This document shows, piece by piece, positions 40,167-46,756 of a DNA stretch of 46,756 nt. The stretch's first letter is position 1; each line of letters opens with the position of its first letter. This DNA comes from Nemertoderma westbladi. Taxonomy: Eukaryota; Xenacoelomorpha; Nemertodermatida; Nemertodermatidae. A program made the translations under genes and the position numbers. The DNA lies in contig JAUCBJ010008692.1 in the NCBI GenBank assembly GCA_032718475.1, positions 1 through 46,756 of the forward strand, read 5' to 3'. The notes beneath the pieces are model-generated. The model did no database searches and was not told the DNA's origin. It was given only the letters and a program-made list of their open reading frames with translations.

Positions 40167-41155
40167 TTAAAGGCTCTCCTGTAGCTTAGGGGTGATCCCG
40201 ATAACAGAAATGCCCCTGGTTCCCTCTCGATAACCACGGTCATGAATAAGTTAAGCAAACTTATCATCATCCAGTCCTCCTGCAGGATATATCGCTTCTG
40301 ATATACCTTTATCGCTCCCCTGCGGAATTGATATACCTCCTGCTTTCCCGGTCTCGCTCCCCACTTTAGCGAGTTCGCTAGTTCTGCTCCGTATTCTTCC
40401 CTAAACTTCCCCCAATCCATCGGTTTGTGGCACACGAGCCCCAATAATTGGCCCATTGCCACCGCCCCGCATTGGCCTGTGTTTTCGACTACCCCCAACC
40501 CATCCGGTGCCGTCATAGCCATAAAGACCTTCTGCATATCCAGGAGGTTGGTGGCGTCCGGACCGATGATTCTCTCCGCATCCTCGCGAATCGCCGATCC
40601 CACTTTCGTCGTCGACTTCTCTCTTACCAAGACTTGTACCGCTTTCGGTAACCGGTTTAATTTCGGCCCGTCCTTCTTCCCATACGTTCCTAGATCGAAT
40701 AAGAAGATGTCCCCATTTGGCGCGGCCAAATGTAGGAGTATGGTCCTGGCCGACCCCGCCGTTCCTCGTCTCGAACCCGCCTCGTCTTCCACGGTTCCCT
40801 CGTCGTCTAGGATCATATATCCTCCTCTGTTGACGGACTCTATGAATCTCTTCCAGTCCTTCCTCGGTGATTCCCTCGGGTACTTCGGAATCCCGAACTT
40901 CGCCTCGTCCCCTTTCACCACGTAGTGGAAGTGTTGGAAGATCGCGTTGTCCAGCGACGGCGTCCCGTAGGTCCCGACCAGCCGCTGTTCGTGCATCTCC
41001 CTGAAGTGATCCTGCAGCGCTCGCGCCGCGTGACCCCTTTCCAACCTCTCGTAGTATCCTCTCGTCTTCTCTTCCGGATGCCTCTCGGTGAAATCCACCA
41101 GTATCTCCTTTCCTCCTGACTCCGCCTTTCTCTTCCTGATCAACTTGCTCGCCAT
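40145..41155 (-). CDS. DEDDy-type 3'-5' exonuclease-like ORF
   Basis: The first ATG is at 41155 (open from GTG 41164; numbering from 41164). Residues about 113-308 follow the DEDD exonuclease order: Exo I D120-x-E122 in YMILDDEGT; a beta-strand pair ILLHLAAPNGDIFLFDLG as in WRN/EXD proteins; Exo II D195 in KVGSAIREDAERI; the LLDMQ segment (D209) where DTQ is usual; and Exo III around Y292-D297 in RYILQEDWMMISLL. The canonical Y-x3-D is shifted by one residue (E296 at the usual place). Family members degrade RNA or DNA from the 3' end, and EXD1-like members act in small-RNA pathways. The ORF lies between the minisatellite and the knuckle ORF. No stop interrupts it. Activity and the substrate are unproven. 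Confidence 0.75.
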   Translation of the reverse strand: MASKLIRKRKAESGGKEILVDFTERHPEEKTRGYYERLERGHAARALQDHFREMHEQRLVGTYGTPSLDNAIFQHFHYVVKGDEAKFGIPKYPRESPRKDWKRFIESVNRGGYMILDDEGTVEDEAGSRRGTAGSARTILLHLAAPNGDIFLFDLGTYGKKDGPKLNRLPKAVQVLVREKSTTKVGSAIREDAERIIGPDATNLLDMQKVFMAMTAPDGLGVVENTGQCGAVAMGQLLGLVCHKPMDWGKFREEYGAELANSLKWGARPGKQEVYQFRRGAIKVYQKRYILQEDWMMISLLNLFMTVVIEREPGAFLLSGSPLSYRRAFKWPSTVW

Positions 41156-41639
41156 TCCGAACACTCACTCGCTCACCTGCAAGGTGGTGCCTTACCAAGG
41201 CGCAATACAGATGAGTGATGTATCTAGGATGTTCTGTACGGTTCGATAATGGCCTATTTCTTACTTAACTGCGCCTTTTAACCTAAATTATTACTAATTA
41301 ATTTTGAAGCTAGTAAATGAGCGTAATTTACGATTTCTGTCCGTTACTTTTATTATGTTCTAGAATAACTTTCCTTGTGTTGCCATTATTTGTAACTTTC
41401 AGCCCTATTCTATTTATTCATCTATTTAATTTGATTCTACTGTCCTACTACTTACTACTGCCTATGGATTATTCTATTCTCTAATCCACATTCTGGCCTA
41501 CTCTGTGGGCCTATGCAGTACAGCAGTATGCGTCGTGTGGCCACACGATTTACCCAGCTGTACTCATATGCCCCCCTCTCGCTACTAACTGCTAACTAAT
41601 ATCTATATCTTATATACCCCTTTTACCTCTTACTCTCTC
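41156..41639. other. No gene seen between exonuclease ORF and minisatellite
   Basis: AT-rich, no ORF of note. It lies in the second Pao element, upstream of the exonuclease start in element orientation. Confidence 0.5.
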
Positions 41640-42400
41640 TCTTCTAACTAACGGTACTACGTACCCTCTAACTCTAATTCTAACTAACTAACGGTACTAC
41701 GTACCCTCTAACTCTCCTCTAACTAACGGTACTACGTACCCTCTAACTCTTCTCTAACTAACGGTACTACGTACCCTCTAACTCTCCTCTAACTAACGGT
41801 ACTACGTACCCTCTAACTCTAACTAACTAGCGGTACTTACGTACCCTCTAACTCTCTAACTAACTAACGGTACTAGTACCCTCTAACTCTCTAACTAACT
41901 AGCGGTACTACGTACCCTCTAACTCTCTAACTAACTAACGGTACTTACGTACCCTCTAACTCTCTAACTAACTAGCGGTACTTACGTACCCTCTAACTCT
42001 CTAACTAACTAGCGGTACTACGTACCCTCTAACTCTAACTAACTAGCGGTACTTACGTACCCTCTAACTCTCTAACTAACTAGCGGTACTTACGTACCCT
42101 CTAACTCTCTAACTAACTAGCGGTACTACGTACCCTCTAACTCTAACTAACTAGCGGTACTTACGTACCCTCTAACTCTCTAACTAACTAGCGGTACTAC
42201 GTACCCTCTAACTCTCTAACTAACTAACGGTACTTACGTACCCTCTAACTCTCTAACTAACTAGCGGTACTACGTACCCTCTAACTCTCTAACTAACTAA
42301 CGGTACTTACGTACCCTCTAACTCTCTAACTAACTATCGGTACTACGTACCTCCTAACTCTCTAACTAACTAGGTACTACGTACCTCTTAACTAACTTCT
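41640..42400. repeat. Minisatellite, 21 copies of 34-39 bp
   Basis: The core CGGTACTTACGTACCCTC (or CGGTACTACGTACCCTC), joined by TAACTCTCTAACTAACTA, is repeated. GGTACT occurs 21 times from 41653 to 42373. The core is near-palindromic (GGTAC...GTACC). Two unit lengths alternate (TACTTACG and TACTACG forms), suggesting higher-order duplication. The array sits where pol would be expected. Confidence 0.95.
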
Positions 42401-42585
42401 GCCTACTAACTGCGTACCTACTATGTACTTATTATTTTTATTTTTATTTTCTATTTTTTTGTGTGGGAAGGGCGTCTCGCCCTCAATCCCACCCCCCTCA
42501 GTCCAAATCTTGGACGACTAAACTCTTCTCTAACTCCACTAAGGTGCTCCTTCTAGCAGACAGGTAACACCTCTGCCCGCACCTT

Positions 42586-45291
42586 TTACGGATCTAACTC
42601 TTCCATCCCAGTCCAACCTGTTGGACAACTCAGCGACCCAAGGGGTGATTCCTCCAGCAGGCAACTCTCCCACTGCCCCCCTATAGGTTCTCTAATTCTT
42701 CGCTCCGCTCTCCTTGTCAATTCGATAGGTGGTCTTTTCTCCTGTTTTTGGAAATGCTGTCTGCTATTTATGTTTCTGATCTCGTGGTCGTCCCTTGGCG
42801 GCAAAGTGCCACCCTTCAACGTGTCACCCGGCGGTATAATGCCGCCCCTGTTCTTCTCCTTAATCTTAGATGCCACCTCTGCTGGCCTCCCCCTTAATAT
42901 GTGTGCTGGCATTAAAGGCCTCGACGACCCCCGTTCGTCCTTCGGTATACACGGTCTCTGCCCATGTAATGCCCCTTCACACTCTGTCAGTCCCGCGTGC
43001 GTATGCAGCACGCCTCCTACTTTCCCGGATCCTTTGTCCATCACACGCCCACCCACGGGCTTCTCTGCCCCTGGTCTGATCGTCTCAAGTCTTCTCCCTT
43101 TCCATTTAGTCCTCCTGCTCGGCCTCCCCCTTGTCGGCATGCCTCCCAACCGGACCGGCATCTCTTCCGGACACTCCTCCGGCCTGTCCCCCGGACATTT
43201 TGCCGTCCGCTCCTCTCCATCTCCATACCGATGCTTGCTGGGACTCTTGTTCCAACCCATCGTCTCTAGATCTTCTGCATCCATGCCATTCTCCTCCGCC
43301 CACTCTCTTGGTGTTGCTTCCACTTCTAGCTGTCTACCACTATTGCCCATCTCTGGCCTCTCCTCTATCTCGTCGACAGTTCCTGGCACCATGCATCCTG
43401 AACTCTCAGACGCATGGAATGGTATATTACTCTTAATTGGGCCTGTCAGTGTCCACCCGAATGGTGTTAATATCGCCACCGGGTCACACTGCTTGTCTTC
43501 GCCGAAGACCGTTTGCATTCTTTCGTGGGCCGTTGGGCAGTCCATTCCTACTATGATGGATACCTTCCTAACGTCCACATCTGGGATTGAGAAGTCAATG
43601 TCGTCCAGGAATTTATACTGCTCGACCTCGATGTTGGTTGGCCGCCTGGCATTGATATTAATTGACTCTATCACTTGGATGGGGTCGATGGTTGCCCCAT
43701 AGTCGCATCCTGGTGCCACTGCTGCAATTGCGCACCGTCCTGTTCTCATCTCCAGGATCTCATCTTTGCTAGAGATGGTTGTTACCGCCATTCTGCTTGG
43801 CCTCGTTCTCAATCCTATCTCTTCGGCCACCCATTCCTCGACTAATGTGAAGGCAGCTCCACTATCAACCAGCATTAGTGTTGTTACTGATCGATTGCCT
43901 TCCCCAATCACTCGCACGGGTACTACTCCAAGTAACACCGTTCCTCTCTTCTTCGCCCCTACTGTGCTCGTCGCCATCGTTTGGCCTCTCCTCTGACCAA
44001 ATTTTACCGGCTTCTCCTTGCACTCCCTTGCTCTATGTCCACTCATTACACATCGCGAGCAGATTTTGTTGCTCAACGCATAATCTATCTGATCTTGCCT
44101 AGGTAGCGCCTGCCAGTACCTGCAGTTCATGGTTTGATGAAGCGCATTTGCGTGTAGCTGGCATTTGCTCTTTGGGTCGTAGCCCTCTTTATACAGCGCA
44201 TTGCGTATCGCAGTTGCGTTCGTACCAAAGTCCCTACTATTCTTATTGTTTGGATTCGGCCTAGTGGACATACTGGGGTTATGTTTATTCGTGTTGTTAT
44301 TGTTTCCCTGTCCGTTCCATGGTGTTGTCTTATCCTCGGCTAGCTGTGGACTTGCAGTCCCCTGCGTCGCTGCATATGGCAATGATTGCCTGAGTCTCGG
44401 TAATGCGTTTGATGTATTGTGCTCTGGTTTCGGTCTATGGTAGTCTGTCTTCGGTCCCTTTCCCAGGCTATCTTCACTATAGACTGGGTCAGTTATTAGT
44501 TCAGCCTCGTAGTTTAAGAAGTTTGACATTTCTTCTAAACCCGGTTCCGCACCCTTCTTATCTCGAGTGGAGAAGGCGATTTTCCTCCACTTGTTGCGCA
44601 GCCAGTTTGGTAGTGCCTGCGCTATCGTGGTGATGTTGTTGGACGCGTTGAGCTCGTATGGCGCGTCTAGCGTCTTCAGCACGATCAGCGCCTTTTCTAC
44701 TTTGTTAGCGAACGTTTTAATGCTAACGGGATTATCCTGTAGGCCACCCGATGTTATGCCTCTCAGCGTTTGCCTGATGATCTTGGCCGGGTGCCCGTAT
44801 TCCCTATCCAGTGCCCGCCATGCTGTCGTGAAGCCGCCCTCTATTCCTTGATATTGCCTCACGATGTCGTATGCTGGGCCTCCCGTGTATACTTGCAGAT
44901 ACTTTAGGCACTCCGCCTGCGTCAAGTTTTTTGTTAGTATTTCGTTACTATACATGCGCCGAAACTGTAGATATTCTTCCGGCCTGCTCCCATCGAATTT
45001 GAATGGTTCCACGGGTGGTAACTCGATCCTCGTTTTCAACGCATCGATCAACGTGGCCATCCCCATCGCCTGTGCTTCCAATGGATTCGATGGGTGCTGT
45101 ATAGTTTCTCCTGTCTGGTGCGGTTCGTCCGTCCTATTTCTTGACTTTCTCTGACTTGGGTATGTCATCGGGGGTAGCGGCCCCCTCCATATGTCTGTAT
45201 CACACGACCTATTCTCATCCAAGGGTCTCGTTGTTCTTGCTCCTATCGGGGTATATTGTTGATATTGTGATGGGGGAATGTCACCCTGTCC
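42586..45291 (-). CDS. Pao gag-protease of the second element
   Basis: Open from the G-run at about 45290 to 42586; no ATG opens it, because it continues the gag frame upstream. Counted from 45222: Pao Gag core (DUF1759-like) at about 62-245 with FDGSRPEEYLQFRRM and AWRALDREYG; Asn/Pro-rich linker; CCHC knuckle C388/C391/H396/C401; and DUF1758-type protease with DSG at 453-455, running to about 600 (GWTLTGPI). The last 275 residues are Arg/Gly/Pro-rich and match nothing certain; a weak echo of the region before a Pao RT may be present, but no RT motif. The frame ends at 42586, next to the minisatellite. Confidence 0.85.
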   Translation of the reverse strand, partial: GQGDIPPSQYQQYTPIGARTTRPLDENRSCDTDIWRGPLPPMTYPSQRKSRNRTDEPHQTGETIQHPSNPLEAQAMGMATLIDALKTRIELPPVEPFKFDGSRPEEYLQFRRMYSNEILTKNLTQAECLKYLQVYTGGPAYDIVRQYQGIEGGFTTAWRALDREYGHPAKIIRQTLRGITSGGLQDNPVSIKTFANKVEKALIVLKTLDAPYELNASNNITTIAQALPNWLRNKWRKIAFSTRDKKGAEPGLEEMSNFLNYEAELITDPVYSEDSLGKGPKTDYHRPKPEHNTSNALPRLRQSLPYAATQGTASPQLAEDKTTPWNGQGNNNNTNKHNPSMSTRPNPNNKNSRDFGTNATAIRNALYKEGYDPKSKCQLHANALHQTMNCRYWQALPRQDQIDYALSNKICSRCVMSGHRARECKEKPVKFGQRRGQTMATSTVGAKKRGTVLLGVVPVRVIGEGNRSVTTLMLVDSGAAFTLVEEWVAEEIGLRTRPSRMAVTTISSKDEILEMRTGRCAIAAVAPGCDYGATIDPIQVIESININARRPTNIEVEQYKFLDDIDFSIPDVDVRKVSIIVGMDCPTAHERMQTVFGEDKQCDPVAILTPFGWTLTGPIKSNIPFHASESSGCMVPGTVDEIEERPEMGNSGRQLEVEATPREWAEENGMDAEDLETMGWNKSPSKHRYGDGEERTAKCPGDRPEECPEEMPVRLGGMPTRGRPSRRTKWKGRRLETIRPGAEKPVGGRVMDKGSGKVGGVLHTHAGLTECEGALHGQRPCIPKDERGSSRPLMPAHILRGRPAEVASKIKEKNRGGIIPPGDTLKGGTLPPRDDHEIRNINSRQHFQKQEKRPPIELTRRAERRIREPIGGQWESCLLEESPLGSLSCPTGWTGMEELDP

Positions 45292-46756
45292 CCCCCCCCC
45301 CCCCCACCGGTATGTTTGGTACTGGGGTTGATGTTAATATGTTGGGGCCCATACACCTATCCGCAATAATTCCCCCCTCCCCTGGGTATATGTTATGTCC
45401 CTGCATGCTGTAGTCATACTGCTGTACTGGTACCGGTATAGGCCTATCAGCTTCTGGCCTACCCGCCGGTATGTATTCCGCGACTTCCGGGTTTAATCCC
45501 GTTGTCCACGCTATCCTATCGCCTACATTGCCTCTCTCAGCATGGCCTATGGTATGTGCAGTAAGGCCTACAGTATGTCCTACAGTCTGCATGTGTCGCT
45601 CGGGATCGAAGTTTATTCTTCTCGAATAATCCTCCCCGCGGCTACCGTATTCTCGATCGATAGGTGTATTCCGTCGGAAAGTTTCTCTTCGACCCCCCCC
45701 CCTCTACTGTTCTCGTCTTCGTACCGGTACATCGCGTACCCCTCCATCGGCGCGTAGTGCGCCTCGCCGGGTCGCATCTCTCCGGGGCGACGGCAATCTC
45801 CCGGAGTCCGACCCCACTGACTCTCCGTTCTCATCTCAACTACCGACGGCTCGCTATCCGTCCTCGCTCTTCTATCGTTCGCGGCGATACCTCTACTACT
45901 GTCTTCTCTTCTTCTCCTTTCAGTGGAGTATTCCCGCTCGTGAGATCTCTCGTCGACCTCCCGGTTAAACCCCACTGTTCTTCTTCCCTCTTCTGATCGG
46001 GCTCGACGCTTCGTCCGCCCTCTTACGACGTCAACCTGTCTCTCTCTGCTCGGTCGCACGCCGCTGGGGATACTCGCAATCCCCCTATTACTTTCCGTCG
46101 CCGGTTGTTGCGGTTTACCTATTTCGGCCCGCGCATTATCCGCTGACGGCTGTGGGACACTCTCTGCCCCCCCCCCCTTTCGCCGCTAACTCGCTGTTGT
46201 GGGGTTCTCGTAGCCCCCCCCCCCCCCCCACTCGCCACATCTAACTTCGCTACTCCTCACCCCTCTACTATATCCCTCTCTAGTCGACACATCAACCCTA
46301 CCGCGGTCGGGTCTATTCACCCCCGCCTCTCCCTCTGCTATTGCGTGGCCTACCAGGCCCTCTACTCCCTGCCTACCAACTATGTGGCCTACCAGGCCCT
46401 CGCTGGGTCTATTCAACCCAGCCACTCCCTGCCTACCAACTACGTGGCCTACCAGGCCCTCGCTGGGTCTACCTAACCCAGCTACTCCCTGCCTACCAAC
46501 TGTGTGGCCTACCAGGCCCTCGCTGGGTCTACCTAACCCAGCCACTCCCTGCCTACCAACTACGTGACCTACCAGGCCCCCGTCTGTCTGGCTATACACG
46601 CCCGACGTGTTTACGTTAATAGCACTCATATTGGAAACGGAATTAATTTGTTCGTTCGAAATAAAATCATTTGAATTACTTTGCGCGACTACACTATCTG
46701 AATTATTTTGTAAATTCGGGCTCGGATCATTATTTAAATTATTTGGATTATTTTGT
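45292..46756 (-). pseudogene. N-terminal gag extension, frame broken at poly-G runs
   Basis: One conceptual coding region runs off the window edge. From the right: an open Asn-rich segment (46756-46630), then from ATG 46629 a repeat region with four copies of a 20-residue unit (GLVGHVVGRQGV...), then Arg/Ser/Glu-rich sequence (46059-45613), then 45592-45281. The frame changes only at G homopolymers of the coding strand: 46214-46229, 46167-46177, 45693-45702 and 45290-45305. Between these the frames are free of stops. The breaks may be sequencing errors, real indels or slippage sites. The true start is outside the window. Confidence 0.65.
46330..46600 (-). repeat. 60-bp in-frame tandem repeat in gag
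   Basis: About four 60-bp units containing GTGGCCTACCAGGCCCTCGC and CACTCCCTGCCTACCAACT encode a Gly/Val/Arg-rich 20-residue repeat. Unit length is a multiple of three, so the frame is kept. Confidence 0.9.

Larger units (their letters stand above)
37312..46756 (-). mobile_element. Second Pao-type element, lacking RT and integrase, open at the right edge
   Basis: Minus orientation; the 3' LTR is at 37312-37896 and the 5' end lies beyond the window. Order in the element: long gag with protease, a 21-copy minisatellite, exonuclease ORF, triple-knuckle ORF, hairpin, polypurine tract, LTR. No RT, RNase H or integrase motif is present in any frame between protease and exonuclease. It is GC-rich compared with its neighbours. 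It is either a non-autonomous derivative or an internally deleted copy that kept the accessory pair. Confidence 0.8.

Noticed and set aside
38665-40189. Long plus-strand ORFs opposite the knuckle ORF
   Set aside because: They are shadows of GC-rich minus-strand coding sequence, Ser/Pro/Leu-rich and without domains.
42770-43702. 310-codon plus-strand ORF opposite the gag-protease tail
   Set aside because: It overlaps the recognisable protease on the other strand and looks like a composition artefact. I note it only because of its length.

Overview
This is eukaryotic DNA, most likely from an invertebrate animal and probably a marine one. The evidence is the mix of BEL/Pao and Ty3/Gypsy LTR retrotransposons, a piggyBac DNA transposon, two LINE types and one splice-acceptor-bounded host exon. 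I see no bacterial operon, rRNA or tRNA gene. The species cannot be named from the sequence. Almost the whole window is a stack of mobile elements; the only good host-gene candidate is a terminal exon at 22025-22881.

Left part (1-19561). A very large BEL/Pao element on the minus strand runs from 1099 to 19561 (about 18.5 kb), bounded by near-identical LTRs of about 1.2 kb with TG...CA ends. In element order it carries a 2.25 kb repeat-rich leader, gag (16146-12616), a complete protease-RT-RNaseH-integrase pol (12626/12560-8238), a 2.8 kb spacer, and two further overlapping ORFs where some retroelements carry env: ORFA (5425-3743) and ORFB (3840-2359, three zinc knuckles). Neither extra ORF looks like an envelope. 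A diverged LTR end of the same family lies at 1-260 in the opposite orientation.

Middle part (19562-28268). A 5'-truncated, inactivated RTE-like LINE (19562-21850) is followed by a host 3'-terminal exon with its 3' UTR, several short tandem repeats, and a plus-strand fragment of Pao pol (25227-26996) that keeps an open frame through the RT.

Right part (28269-46756). Nested insertions: a Jockey/CR1-like LINE fragment (minus) was hit at TTAA by piggyBac (29545-37311). The piggyBac coding region was then split at 30204 by a 6.1 kb Ty3/Gypsy element (236-bp LTRs, CCAA target duplication) whose integrase ends in a PHD finger. piggyBac is cut off at about 37312 by the 3' LTR of a second Pao-type element (minus) that runs off the window. 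This second element has gag-protease, no RT/RNaseH/integrase (a 21-copy minisatellite sits where pol should be), a DEDDy-type 3'-5' exonuclease ORF, and a second triple-zinc-knuckle ORF.

Most interesting point: two clearly different Pao elements both carry a downstream accessory pair of ORFs, and the second ORF of each pair is homologous (same triple-knuckle layout plus a shared downstream domain). In one element the partner ORF is an EXD/WRN-like exonuclease. This looks like a conserved, non-envelope accessory module in BEL/Pao retrotransposons that I do not recognise from described elements.
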